Positions 46,889 to 59,550 are shown, counted from the first letter of the stretch. The stretch: 64,000 nucleotides of DNA from Poa pratensis (GCA_947311845.1 CAMZMU010000075.1:24465421-24529420); one strand, 5' to 3'. The notes: generated from the letters alone by a model not told the origin. A program made the numbers and translations.

Positions 46889-47047
46889 CTCTCTCTGTGC
46901 ATGAATATAAGATGTTTTAGCTATTCAACATGTTGTCTACATGCATACTAATATGAGTACACATACACACTAAAATATGTGTACATACATTTAGATATAT
47001 GTGAATGTAGATAAATGCTAAAACATCTTATATTAAAACGGAGAGAG
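46889..47047. mobile_element. Stowaway MITE, 159 bp
   Basis: CTCTCTCTGTGCATGAATAT and CGGAGAGAG ends, TA duplication (46887-46888, 47048-47049), TAAGATGTTTTA inside. More diverged than its relatives. Confidence 0.88.
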
Positions 47048-47749
47048 TACTACGTTCTACGTATTTGAAACATAGCGTGCTCCGCTCCGCTCCACACCGG
47101 TGACCGGCAGGCCACGCGTACCCAACGCCCACCAGGCTTCATTCAATGGCGCAGCGAGTATTACGAAAATGTCTGCAGTACTAAGTTGGTAGGGTATGGC
47201 GGACAGTGCGGCGGCCGGCGACGCGCACGTACACGTACCGCGGCCAGTCGGCCACGAACAGATGGAATGAGCTGGGTTCTCTGCTCGTGGTCGACCTGAC
47301 GCTGACCGTATAGATTCAGTTAACGCGTGCTTTGGTAAAAAGACGAAGCTGGAGTACTGCACATTGCCTGGCCTGCTGCGACCGACCGATCGGGGGCCAA
47401 TGTGCTCCGCTCGAGCGCGGACGAGCAGGTGTCGACGAGGATCTGCGGACGGAACGGAAGCCGGTATTTATGATGACGCGCACGCGTCGGCATCCCCTAC
47501 TCCCGGAGCCCAACTGGCAACCAAACTCAAAAGTGACGTCGCGGCGTACGTGGACGCGTCACTCGACGCCCGATAGGCACTACGTGAACTGCGCGCGGCC
47601 AGGATTGATCATGTTCCTACGTGCCCATGCACGTCTCTGGCTCGACCCACTGAAACCTGAGTTTGGGCGCATTAACCAAAGGTCGATCCATCGCACACGC
47701 GCATCATCATTTCCCGGCCGACCCACCTAATTCACTCGGCCGCTGGTAA

Positions 47750-49828
47750 GAGCATCTCCACCGGGGCCTCCAAATTCGTGTCCGGCACCCCCTATCGAAT
47801 CCCCATTGGGGTGCCGGACATGTGTCCGGCCAAGTTTTGGAGGCCGCCCACAGCGGCGCACCCCAAACAAGCACGCCAAAGTCCAATTCCAAAAATAAAA
47901 AACAAATCATCAACACATCGGCGGTGGTTTTAGCATTTCAATACGAATGGAAGATAGAAAATGTAATAAATATTACAACACAAGTTTAAATTCGAAATAC
48001 AAAGTTTAATACGGATTCAAGTTTAACCATGACATTTCAAACAGCCGCCGGCTGAGTCGCTTTGATAGTCCACAAGTGCTGCACGAGGTCATTGTGCAGC
48101 TGCAGATACTTTGTTCCATCACGAATTTTCCGATGTATGGCAAGAAATTATGCATACTGCGTCGGCACGCCCGGCTGTGGATTGGCCATAGGCCCCTGGA
48201 AATCAAACACTTCGCCGACTAGTTGCCTCCTCGTATCACGCTCATCCTCAATGATCGTGTTGTGCATGATAACACAAGCATTCATGATCTCACACATTTT
48301 ATCTAACGACCATGAAAGACAAGGGTAGCGGACAACGGCAAACCTGGCCTGGAGGACACCAAAAGCCCGCTCCACATCTTTGCGAACAGACTCTTACCTC
48401 TTTGCAAAATGGCAATCTGCCTCGCCGTGCGGGTTGCGGATGGTCTTCACAAATGTAGACCAAGTGGGATAGATGCCGTCAGCAAGATAGTACCCCTTGT
48501 CGTACTCATGGCCATTGATCACATAGTTGCATGGTGGAGTTAGGCCATCACAAAGTTTTTTGAACACATTGGAGCGGTGGATCACATTGATGTCATTGGC
48601 GGCACCGGTGGTGCCGAAATATGCATGCCATATCCAAAGATCATAATCTGCCACAGCCTCAAGTATAACACTGCACTTTCCGTGATGTCCTGACTTGTAC
48701 ATCCCTTGCCAAGAGAACGGGCAATTCTTCCAGTTCCAATGCATGCAATCGATGCTTCCAAGCATCTCTGGAAATCCTCTTGCTTCGGCTTGTGCCAAGA
48801 GGCGAGCCGTGTCTGTCTCATTTGGTGTCCTCAGATATTTGCCTCCGAACACCTTCACAACTGACTTACAGAATCTGTAGGTGGATTCGACGGCGGTGGA
48901 CTCAGACATGCGGAGATAGTCATTCAATGCATCGGCGGGAAGCCTGTAAGCAAGGCACCGTATGGCCGCCGTGCATTTCTGAAGAGATGAAAACCCAAGG
49001 AGCCCGGTGCAGTCTCTCTTCAGCTCAAAGTAGTCGTCGTATTCCCGAACGCCATGCACGATCGTCCTGAACAATTCTCTGCTCATCCTAAAGCGTCGGC
49101 GAAATTCATGGGGCAAGTTCGTCGGCTTCTCGGCAAAATAGTCTTGGTACAAGAGCATGTGCCCAGTTGCTCTGTTGCGTTCCTTGTTGGCCCTCCGCCC
49201 CTTCGCTGATCCTCCAAACTTCGGCGCCGCGTCTGCCTCGACCCCGGCATCTAGAAGTGCGGCCATGACCATCTCATTCTCCTCGGCGTCGGTTGCAAGG
49301 GCGGCATCCTCCCTCATCATTTCAAAAAACATGATCTCGTCGTCGTTGTCCATTGCCTATTGGACGAAACAAAGCAATGGAACAAAGCCACGAATGAACA
49401 GTCAACGAAATGAGCCTATGAACGAGTGGCCGAACAGTTTGCGGACGGGGTGGGAGGAAAGAAGAGGCGTATCCGGCCTGAAACTAGCTACGCCGGCGCT
49501 AGACTGGTTGCAGGCCGGCGGGGAGCGGCGGCAGCCGGGTCCGCGTTGGCGCTGCAGCTAGGTCACCGAGGTGCGAATCAAGCAGGCGGCGACGAGAGTG
49601 GCGGCGAGGGTGCGAATCGCCGGCGAGAGGAAAAAGAAGGAGGGTGTGGGGAGCGAATGATTCAGGTCACGCCGGCGCTGTGCGTATGACGGATGGGCCA
49701 CCCCTGTCGGAGGGCATGTCCGTCCCATGTCCGGCACCCCGAGAGGACCACAAAATCTTTCGAAACGACCCTTTGGGGGTGACGGTTTTTGCCGTCCGGA
49801 CCTCATCGGACCTTTGGGGTCACTTCTC
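47750..49828 (-). mobile_element. PIF/Harbinger transposon, 2.08 kb
   Basis: Flanked by TAA (47747-47749 and 49829-49831). Ends GAGCATCTCCACCGGGGCC and (reverse) GAGAAGTGACCCC are short imperfect TIRs. It encodes one HARBI1-type transposase on the minus strand; the Myb-like second ORF expected of autonomous PIF elements was not seen, so it would depend on another copy even without the nonsense mutation. Confidence 0.85.
48148..49353 (-). pseudogene. HARBI1-like (DDE_4) Harbinger transposase with one nonsense codon
   Basis: The frame opens MDNDDEIMFFEMMRED and runs through RRFRMSRELFRTIVHGV, a helical DNA-binding-like region, to the nuclease core. The first Asp is in LGSIDCMHWNWKNCP, the second in GAANDINVIHRS, and the Glu in DVERAFGVLQARFAVVR. 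A single TAA at 48394-48396 (after CHFAKR) interrupts an otherwise open frame of 401 codons; CAA to TAA would explain it. Apart from this stop I see no frameshift. It normally catalyses cut-and-paste transposition with a 3-bp target. It fills most of the element. Confidence 0.9.
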
Positions 49829-50569
49829 TAAGTCTCGTCGTCGGGAACACCGTGGCGCATGCTTCCCGGTCGAGATGGCATTGCCAAACTGACACGCATG
49901 TTCTTGACCACCTGCTGATCGACCTAGCTACGTGCCGTGTCCCATTTTTCGCGGGCGCTTTCGGACCTACTCTACCAGTGCAGCACCGTGACCAGTCGCG
50001 ATCATTGCCGATCAGTGCGACGGAGATGGAGCTACTTGGCCAGCACGCGAGATAGTGATAACCACATGTCAGTGATTAGCCAGTTTCAGCGACCGACTGA
50101 TGCCTGATTTTTGGTCGAGATGTGTACTTAATTACTTTTGTCCTCTGATAATGTGGACAATTCAGCACGAACTGTCAAAATGATAATGCGGATAATGTGG
50201 CCAGACAGATGGTTAGTTGCGTTCCCTGAATAATGACAATCGAAAATGCATTATTACAGGTAAGTGCATCGGGTCGTGGATATATATCGGGGTCTGCTTC
50301 CTCCGTGGACTTGCGGTCCCACACTGTTTTGCGGCTTGTGCTGTGCGAGTACAACATGTCGATGAGAAATAATCGGATTGAACAAGTCTATGATAAAATG
50401 TGTTCAAGCCCATGCGATCTCACTACATGACGTATCGATCAGCTTATCAACATCGTTGCCCTAAACCTGACCTACAAGCTATAGTTTTGGCGCGGCGTAT
50501 ATATTTTTCCCTTTTTCTGTAAAAAACGGCACACTATAGTTTTTTTTAGTGAAGGACGCACCATACCTA

Positions 50570-51518
50570 AGCGGTGCAAACAGCGGTCGGTCGTTCCCTA
50601 CCCCGTGCTACAGTAAGGAGAGGAGAAACCAGAGGCGAAAAGCGTACTGAGTTCCGCCGGTGCGTTTCCGATGGATCTCCCCGTCTCCGGCGCCGTCGCG
50701 GCGTCGTGAGGCGGGGGATCCGGAGGATCTCGCCGTGCGGTAGTAGTATAGGTTAGATTAGGTTTTAGTTTATGTGTATTCGAGTTATTCCCGGCGGCGT
50801 TGGTGGGGTGGAGCCGGCGCCGTGCCCGCGGAATAAGGAAGCTGCAGCTCGTCTTCCACCTTGGCTTCGTCCTCCAGGGCGGCGTCTTCGTGCTGCAGCC
50901 GTCTGGTGGTCGCCGATTTGCGGATTGGGCGGCTTGTTGGCTCTGTTTTGGTGCTTCGTCGCCGTCGGTGGTTTGGAGCTGATGGCGGCTGTGAAGTTTC
51001 TCTTCTCCACCTTCTCCTTCCAATCCGGCGTCCTCGTCGTTGAGGAGGTGGTGTCGGTGTACTCTGTGCAGGCGTTTGGCAAGGCGACGACGCCGGCCGC
51101 CTGCGGTGGAGTTCCAGTCCTCCGAGCCGGTCGTCCCTGCGCCGTCTTCCTCCCCAGGGACGGTGGCGGGCTTGTGAGGTGCAGTGATGGGGGTGCGGTT
51201 CCGCGGCGGCCTCGGCGGTGGCGGATCCGGTGTGGGAAAATCCAGAAAATGAAGAAGGTGGTGTTCTTTGCTTGCTCTTCGTTGCTGGCGACGTCTTCGG
51301 CGGTTACACTCGGCGACTTCCCGTTTGCCAGGAGGCTGACTCCGTTCCAACATGTGTCAAGGAGCAGCGGCAGCGGCGCGCCACCGATGGCTTCCGTGCG
51401 TCAATGGCGACGAGCTCCAGAAGAAGAAGATAGAGGACCAATTTGTAATTTCCTTTTCTGTCTGGACCTGTTTGTAAGAGCTCAGTTTTAATATAACACC
51501 CTTTTCTCCGCAAAAAAA
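50570..51518 (+). mobile_element. Non-autonomous non-LTR retroposon, 949 bp
   Basis: A 16-bp target duplication GGACGCACCATACCTA is present at 50554-50569 and 51519-51534, with an A7 tail before the right copy. The other arm carries the single site (TACCTAGCTATAGTGTGTCC, 37396-37415). GC-rich body, 3' portion ending TGTAAGAGCTCAG...CTCCGCAAAAAAA as in grass L1-related elements. No RT is recognisable. ORFs within it are composition-driven and not supported as genes. Confidence 0.8.
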
Positions 51519-52014
51519 GGACGCACCATACCTAGGTAGCGATTCCATATAAGGTCACCAATTTTAGGCCGGGCTACAATTACATATGTTGGTGGGCCTA
51601 AGGTTCGATGTATTAGCTAGTTGCTAGATATAGTGTTAGATACTTGCCGGATATAACCGTGAAACATGCGTATAAGGACGGATATTAGTAAAACCATTCT
51701 ATTTTCTGTTTCCATGAATTAATGTCGTTATACGTGATCGTATCCGGCAACTATCTGAGCGTCTGTATTTTCCTTCCGTAAGCATCCGATTGATCAGTGG
51801 TGAAGGGCGATGGTACGGGATGTCTAGGGGTTTGCTCGACAATGCCCTATCATCGGCTTGGTTCTTAGAGGTGTATGTTATTACAACAAGCTAGACAGCT
51901 ACACTTAAGAGACTTAAGGCAACTTTCAATGGATCGATCCGTCAATCTGAATCCATAAATCGAGCGCAAAATCATGAGAAAACAACTCTACGTCCACACG
52001 CGTGTGCCTTAACG

Positions 52015-52440
52015 AAAGTAGACTTGGATAACGAGCTGGCTCGAATCGTTTTGCTCGAACTTCTTAAGCTCAAACTCGCCAAGCTCGTTAATTTTAACAA
52101 GCAAAAAGGCCAGCATGGCTTGACTTGTTATAGACCCGAGCTAGGTTGCTTGTTATACTCGGTAAAGGTTGTTAAGATTTTATAAACAACAAGTTGAAAA
52201 ATAAATCTCACAAGAAATATTAAAAGAAATCGCAACAAACACTTAGTCAGTTCACAACCAATGTCGAGATGACTGAATATGGGCATGTGGCTTATTGTGC
52301 CCTATGGACTGGCCGGCCAAGTGCACAGAGTTTCACGAGTATCTCGCGTGGCTCGGCTCGACTCGTTAAGCTCATGAGTTCGAGCTAAACGAGTCAAACC
52401 TGTAACGAGTCAAATAGCTCGCGTGTTTCGATTTTTATTT
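52015..52440. mobile_element. Old foldback MITE rich in AGCTCG motifs (right-arm copy)
   Basis: Reverse-complement counterpart of 34075-34510. Its CAACCAATGTCGAGATGACTG lacks the poly(A) micro-insertion found in the left copy. Confidence 0.55.
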
Positions 52441-52924
52441 CCAGACCTAGACGAAACCATGTCATGGACTTGATTAAAAATAAGACGTCATTTCTTTTCC
52501 TTTTAGTTTCAGTCACACATACAATTTATTACCTATATTGATTCGTTTAAAACTGTGTACGATGGAGGCATGGAGCAATGGACGGATGGAGCATGCAGTA
52601 GCAGTTGCACGAACAGTGAGAGCGACATGGTCGTACGTGAGAGAGGTTGGCGTGGACCGGCGATCTTATTTAATTTGGTAGGAAGTATGCTTCAACCTGA
52701 CGTGTCCTGGTCATCAATGTGCTCTGCAAATGCTCTTAGAGTTTTAGTCACTCGAGCAACTCACAAGCTAGTAAATCATAAGAGATGCTAATGTACGATC
52801 GATCCTCCAGATCACCTCTCGTTTTTGTATTTAATCAACGAAACTGTGAAGGGGTTACAAGAACTGAAAGCCACCTCACATACAGTTCCAGATTGCCACA
52901 CGGCACACAAACGCTCTAGTAACT

Positions 52925-53153
52925 CCTTCGGGCAAGGAGTTCTTCTGTTCCCTTGGTGAGTGCTCTAGGCGGCTGTTATCTTCGTCGTCTCCGGCGGTGG
53001 AGGTCGCGCGCGCTGGATGTTCTCGAGGTTGAAGATGGCGTGACGCTGCAGTGGTGTCCTCTGTATTCTCTCTGTTTTTTCTTTGCTTGTATCTGGCCTT
53101 GTAATGGTTCCCTTTACGTATGAATACAAGTATTAGCTATCAAAAAAAAAAAA
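52925..53153 (+). mobile_element. 5'-truncated LINE-like 3' end
   Basis: It ends GTATTAGCTATC followed by A12. The left arm joins the flanks directly (CTCTCGCTACTAAAGCGTTTG, 33505-33525). Only a 4-bp possible target duplication (AACT) is visible. Confidence 0.65.
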
Positions 53154-53616
53154 CTGACGAGAGCAGATCGATCTCTTGGAATGGCAACGTGCTGTTGGGC
53201 AGTTGAGGAAATTGTGGGTGGGTTCATCATGGCATCTACACCGACAACAAAGTTTTCGATCGAGGCTCACACTGTTCCGGGCCACTGGTGCACGTTGAAT
53301 ATACAGCCAGCCATGCATCCAGTCGATCGATTGATGCAGAATAGCCATGAGGCCAACCACGACACATGTCCGGTGATTTAGTCCTGGATCCGCCACTGGG
53401 TGGCTCCATCCATGATCGATATATGATCCATGTGTGCATAGAACGGAGACGCCTAGCTATCCAGTAGCCACGCCTTGCCGCTTGCCCGCTTCGATGAAGC
53501 ATACACTGTATTCCAATAGTAGATGCAAATGCGATGGTGTGTTTCGATGTCCTGAAGTTAAGTAGAGAGGGGGGAACATTAAAGATTAGCAGCAGCTTCC
53601 TACTGCCCACTCAGAT

Positions 53617-53736
53617 TTTTTTTTTGAGATCAAACCGCTTGCTTGCACGGCAGAAGCTCCGCTCTCTCCAGGTCTGCAACAAAGGGCAAAAAATGGCATT
53701 CTCCTGCTAGGAAATCGCCATGGTGGTTCCTTAGAA
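53617..53736 (-). mobile_element. 120-bp truncated retroposon, minus orientation
   Basis: It is flanked by an 18-bp duplication with one mismatch, CCTACTGCC(C/T)ACTCAGAT (53599-53616, 53737-53754). On the minus strand it ends GGTTTGATCTC followed by A9, like a LINE 3' tail. Confidence 0.78.
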
Positions 53737-53846
53737 CCTACTGCCTACTCAGATATCAGGAGATAGAGAGGGAGAGTGCAACTGCTTCCTAGTACATTCT
53801 TGAACCTTAGGCAGTGATTATTTTCATTTTCTACTGAGAACATTAC

Positions 53847-53860
53847 TTTTTTTTAGAGGG
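53847..53860 (-). mobile_element. 14-bp poly(A)-tailed micro-insertion
   Basis: ACTGAGAACATTAC is duplicated (53833-53846, 53861-53874) around TTTTTTTTAGAGGG, i.e. CCCTCT plus A8 on the minus strand. Confidence 0.7.
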
Positions 53861-54045
53861 ACTGAGAACATTACATACTTTCTCGATGCCATGATCAGTT
53901 TTTTTTATAATTGCAAACACGGCGGGTCGGCAGCCGCCGTTGCAGAGGAGTTGGGACTTGGAGCATGTGTGGCAGGCCGAGGCCACGTGTTTTCCCCAGC
54001 CCGCAGAATTTTGACGAAGGTCGTCGTCCACATAAACTAGATCCC

Positions 54046-54066
54046 CGGCGCGGCTTTGCCGCACGC
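54046..54066 (-). other. Helitron 3' terminal hairpin
   Basis: The minus strand reads GGCGTGCGGCAAAGCCGCGCC: stem GCGGC/GCCGC with loop AAA, extended by GGC/GCC with a small bulge, six bases from the terminal CTAG. This is the replication termination signal of Helitrons. Confidence 0.8.
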
Positions 54067-54853
54067 CACCCGCCGATGACACTGGTATTCAGTGTGCAAA
54101 ACGCTATGATAAACACTATTAACAACGTTCCTGCTGCAACATGTCTTACACTTTGGGACACTAATCTATTCACATGTATGGCAGGGTCACAATGAAGGAT
54201 GAATGTAAATAATCAATTTAGAAAATGCCTAGGAAATGGTAAAAACAACAGCATGTTTTGACACTATACCAACTAAGAAAGACAAATAGTTTAAATGTAA
54301 CAACGTTCCTGCTCAGATAGAATGAAACTGGCTGAAAACACAAATAAAACAGTTGCATACATAAGATGCTAGTGACACCGAATCAAGAGTCCACAGATGT
54401 TTGTCTCTTGATTAATTTAAGTGCCTACCATAAGCTAGATCCATACATAAGTTTAACTAAGAATCCGATAGGGTACCAATCCATAACACATCAAGAAACA
54501 GCGATGTGAATGCAAGACAAAATAAGCATCCACATAAGGTCACATGAGCATTGTCTCGAGCATACGTAGTCTTATATCAACACGATGATTAAAAAAGCAA
54601 CCAGCAGTCTCTAAAGTTGAAGTTCTGAACATTAATAGATAAAGGACACTTGCTTCTAACTTCCATCACCACAAGTGCCCGTAGCTGAGAAAAGAGCACA
54701 GGGATTAGTTAGGTACCAGCAACACCCCCGAGAATAGAACAGATAAAACACAAATGGCATGACAGGGATTAGTTAGATACCAGCAACACCCCCGAGAATT
54801 GAACAGATAAATTAAAAATAGCATGACAAATCGAGCACATACCTGAACTGAAT

Positions 54854-55063
54854 TTAGGAGGACTTCTTCTTCTTGCTGTCAGTGCCCGCCAGCACCTTTG
54901 GGGTCTGCTGCCTGCGCCTACAAACATGGTGGAGGCAACTATGTAAAGCAGAGGCAAACACATACGGCTGCTATAGCCACATACATATGTGTCTGTTACA
55001 CACGAGTAAAGCAGAGGATTACCTCTTCTCTGTGGTAACTGATGGCAGTGCTTCCTCTGGATC
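54854..55063 (-). pseudogene. Two captured C-terminal exons inside the Helitron
   Basis: Minus-strand exons 55063-55023 and 54917-54854 have AG acceptors (GATTCAG, TTTGTAG) and a GT donor (GAGAAGAG|GTAATC) and join in phase 2. They read DPEEALPSVTTEKR and then RRQQTPKVLAG, with a Lys-rich end KKKKSS and a stop. I do not recognise the parent gene. An alternative reading frame exists if the upstream exon-like block at 55262-55304 is joined. Presumably a host gene 3' end carried by the Helitron. Confidence 0.5.
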
Positions 55064-57282
55064 CTGAATCACAGCTGAAGGAATCTAGTTTGATGGTTGC
55101 AACACCACATGAAAGAGGCAAGCTAACCTCATGCTATCACAGACAGATGTATCTATGCTAAAAACACTACCTCTATTACACAATGATCAAATGAACATAC
55201 TCGAACCATGTAGCTCAGTTGTTACTAATTTGAAGAAAATATATAAGCACATAAGCTCACCAGACTGCACCTTAAAGTCTGACACAGTCACGCTCATGAC
55301 GGTCTAAAATCTCTGGGACGTTTGTCTAGATCAGACCAAGTAGGAAATAGAAAAGGTTATTAAGCCTCCATAATTAAAGGGGGATCTTCCTCATAGGTAT
55401 AACTGAAGCATTATAATAAAAATTACACCACTCAACATTGAATGGCAAAGGATTGTGAACAATAGATCTGGTAAAATGGAGTGTTATCAGTCCCGGATGC
55501 CAAGTAAGATAAATGCATGAAAAAATCATAAAATACTAAGAGGCACAGTAATCGGATGCGTAAGAATTGACCAACATATCAGTGCTCAAAATGCAAGTAT
55601 TGTGCACAGCAGGATAAGCACAAAAACATGTAACATGATTACAGAATGCATTGCGCTTCACAGAAATGAATGCCCAGCTTATGCCATTATAAACTGATGA
55701 GCACTCGGGGCCTTTCTTTCTCATGTTTTACTGAAAAGACCACTACTATGACAAAGAAAAACTTTGAGATGCATATAGCTGCACATACTCATGAAATGTA
55801 ATTGATACGTATAAAAAGAAACATGATACAAAATTCTTACTCAACCTGGACTAAGTATTGACCATTTGAAACTCTAGCTCAAGCAAATAAATAATTGTGA
55901 GTGCAAAAGAAAAATATATATGAGGTCACAACAGATTGTTGTATCATGGCATTTACAGGAAAATAGGTCAAGTGATTAACATAAATCATGTTTACCTCAT
56001 AGTATTATACACAACAGATCTTTATATCCCCGTCTTTCCTCCGAGAACATGAATCGCATATGTTCCTGGCAACTCCAACATTTGACACTGGATCTATATA
56101 ACTCCCTTCCAAGAATTAAAGGACACATGATTATCCTGAAAGGTTACATAAGTAGGCATCGATCATCTAATGGTCTTGCAATGTGAAAAGGTAGAAATAA
56201 CAAACAACACAACCAGATTATCTTTGCAAGCAGCAAAAAAATAATGGATGTGCCTAAACAGAAACAACACCAAAACAGAGGTGCAGCATGCCGGCAAAAC
56301 CCAAATTGGTACGCCTAGCCTAACTCGAAACATCACCAAAAATTGCACTGATAACGGGGATGGCTTAACTAACAATTCTAAAATTCTCATGGCACATTCA
56401 TGCATGGGTGTGAGTGAGAGTAAAAGATAAGGGGATGGCTTGCCGCGCGCCACCCGTCTTCCTTCCATAAATGCAGAAACAACCACGCCTACCGCTCCGT
56501 CCTCATGGAGGGAATGCTCAGCATGAAGGTTTTCATTTTAATCCCAAGATCAGGAGATTGCAAGGCGATCATTTGTTACATACATGAATTCATGGCCGAA
56601 CACATGATATTCATTTGGATTCTGAAGCATAGTACCAGGAGAACTGATCATCCTTGCTAAATTCAGATTCTGAAGAGTAGATTCTTAAATGGTACACTGA
56701 ATGGAAGAACATGATGATAACTACTGTGATTTGATGGCAAAGGTGGCTGCAGCATCAGCGGAAGTGACCAATGCAAGCGTAGTAAATAAAATAGCTCTCG
56801 CTTGGTCGCTCAGCTGCCACGCCACCCAACCCAGGTGCTTGTTGATCCTTTTTTTTTAGATTGGTGCTTGCTGATCCTGAAGAGACATCCAATGCATGCG
56901 TACGATAGTAGTAAACCTTCATTCTGAGAGAAAATATGAGCACAATAAAATGGTTAATTTCACATCCATGCAGCAACCTTCACATCCATGACCCCTATCA
57001 AAGCTAATTATATATTCACCAGAATCTTCAACGGAGCAAAGGACCATAATATCAAATATCGCAAGATGTTTCAAACCTTTTATACGCTTGGGAAGATCTG
57101 AGACAATTATATGCACTGAACAGCAGCACATACAACAGGCAATAGACAAATTTTCACTGCGCTGATTCGATACCACCATACGACCAATCTGTTACACAAA
57201 GTGGAGGCGTGGAATAAGCTAGTGTTGGTCTTGCCATTGCCTGCTGCCCGCGTGGAAAGAGAGAGGAAGAGAGAGAATAAAC

Positions 57283-57340
57283 CTGTACTGTAGGTCGCTC
57301 CTCCGGAGACGAACTTGCTAGCGGCCTCGTCCAGCTCCAT
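57283..57340 (-). pseudogene. Captured first-exon-like block inside the Helitron
   Basis: On the minus strand ATG (57340) opens MELDEAASKFVSGGATYST and reaches a donor ACAG|GTTTATTC. The block is GC-rich compared with flanks. It may belong with the exons at 54854-55063. Parent gene not recognised. A poly(A) micro-insertion sits a few bases upstream of the ATG. Confidence 0.4.
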
Positions 57341-57347
57341 GGAGGCC

Positions 57348-57373
57348 TTTTTTTTTTTTTTTTTTTTGAGATG
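57348..57373 (-). mobile_element. 26-bp poly(A) micro-insertion with 16-bp target duplication
   Basis: CAGCTCCATGGAGGCC is repeated perfectly at 57332-57347 and 57374-57389. Between them the minus strand reads CATCTC followed by A20. Confidence 0.82.
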
Positions 57374-57389
57374 CAGCTCCATGGAGGCC

Positions 57390-59550
57390 TGTGCTTAGAC
57401 CTGCAAGCAATTATAGCTTTTTATTTAGAAAACATCTGTTCAGATGACTATGGGAAACAACTGAAATTGGCAAGTGATACATTACCTCAATTTGAAGAGA
57501 CCTCCACGTTAGTTGGTGTAGCTAGCCATAGACACTTTAAGGCCCATGTTGTAACTGAAACTGAAATGTAATCATATATTACAACAACAGCTTAGGTTGT
57601 GGATATTTATTTAACAATCAGTGAAGAACATGTAGGTTCAACTCTTCCTATGTTTTATCTAATGAAAGCAAACTGGAGATTCGTTGCTCCAAATAGGCCT
57701 ACCGACATACATGCTCCAAATTGCATTAGGTAATTTACACCAATGATTTTCTCCAATCAGTTACAGAGTAAATTAAAAAGTAAACTTTCCTTGAACATTA
57801 CATGATAATTTGATTAGATCATGGATAACCGAGCACAGACCTGCTAGTGAGCATAATAGATCATGGTGTTCAACTAACTGTCTATCAGTTGACTAAGCAA
57901 CAGAGAAATGATATAAGAAAATAAAATTCGTACAAAGGAACTAATCAGCCACAATTTGCACTCTGAAGGGCCTACCCCCACCATAAACCATAGTCTAGGC
58001 GTACACCGAAAACAGAAATCATCTGAATCAGGACCAACCTGATTTCTGTAATATAAACAGTGTGCATCTCACACACTTTCAAGCCAGCTAAATTATCTTA
58101 ATAAACACAAACTAATTTCTATATTATAGGAACCCAGGTGAGAACAAAAGGCAAGCCAGATCATTAAGAAATGGTACAAAGACATATCTCAAAATGTATG
58201 CTCTTCTCAATTTAGAAAAGCCACATACAAACAATGTGGTTTAGTGCCTAGCTTGCAGATCGCCGCACCAAAAGGCACACAATTATTTGCACAAACTTTT
58301 CTTTCCTGCATGCCCTAGCTGAATTCCTGGTAATAACAGCTCAGTATCTAAATTCACAAAGTAAAAGAACGCTAGATATGAGCATGAATTAGGACACAAT
58401 AACTCGCTCAAAAAAATCTAGATTAAATAACTATTGCACCAAATATCCTTACATATCCACCTACAGAAAGCATTGTTGTGACGACAACTTTTGAGAACAA
58501 AAAAAATCAAGAAACAATAATTAACATCGAACAGATCACATAATCATTATAAAATTTAAGTTACAACATAGCCTCATGTGTATGCAATATTTAATGTTTT
58601 GTAATTCACGTGAAACCAAACGTAGAACATAAATGGGTTTGATAACCTGCATTACACCAATCTTAATAACATTCATCCTATGATGAGCTTGTATGTGAAT
58701 TAGATATGGAAATATATAACTATTCAGAATTCAAATACCAGATGTACTTAGTGAAGTGGAACAAAATGATCCCTTTCTCCAAAAAAGATTCTACTGTTTA
58801 TTTTCTGTCGTTCACCAAGCTCAAACAATTTGTTGAACTGCCATCAAATTTTTGTATCACTAAAGTCACTTTGTGCCTCCTGCTGTATAGAATTCACGCT
58901 AGCACACATAAAAGAGCATATGGGTTGCTTACTTTCGGAGGCTTATATTGGAGGGGATGGAGTGTAGCAGCCATTGTAGTTGCTCAGTTCATGATGCCAA
59001 GTCCCCTATTTTTGTAGAGTAAAGAAAAAGTTAAGAAAGTTAAAGGGAAAAGAAGGTAAGATCCCCTGGCGCGGCTTGCCATAATAAAAAGCAAGCATGA
59101 ACAAATTGCGACCAACCTAGGTCATACAAATTTTGAAGCTAGATTCAAGAAAGAAATTGAGCCGTGGTAGATGTACCTGGTGTGGCTCGCTCACACAGAT
59201 GAATCTGGGAGGGACACACCTTATGAATCCCAAATGTGAGCTATGGGCTCTCATCCTAAGATGGAAACAAAATAGTAAAGTCAATCAGTAAAAATATGGA
59301 TCACAATCTGTTTATATTTATTCTGAGCATTGGAGCAATGGATTTATCACACATCACCAATTAGTAAAAGCATGGATCACAATATGTTAATATTTATTCT
59401 TAGCTAATAATTATATAGACAAAAGCATCAGCCAACCATTAAAAACAGTAGCAATTAACAAATGTGGGTCATCTATTTGTATGAAAATATCAATGTAAAA
59501 TAATGAAGCATGCATTGTACATATTACAAAGCTGGTATTTTGATGCTGAC
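57390..59550. other. Helitron interior, AT-rich, intron-like
   Basis: No supported gene. A minus-strand exon-like block with AG/GT borders occurs near 59178-59258 (acceptor TCTTAG, donor CAG|GTACAT). A degenerate Helitron-end-like GGCAAGCCGCGCCAGGGGATC (minus) lies at about 59064-59085. Confidence 0.4.

Noticed and set aside
50598..51491. Overlapping 239- and 251-codon ORFs on both strands
   Set aside because: Both lie inside a GC-rich non-autonomous retroposon with TSD; open frames on both strands reflect composition.
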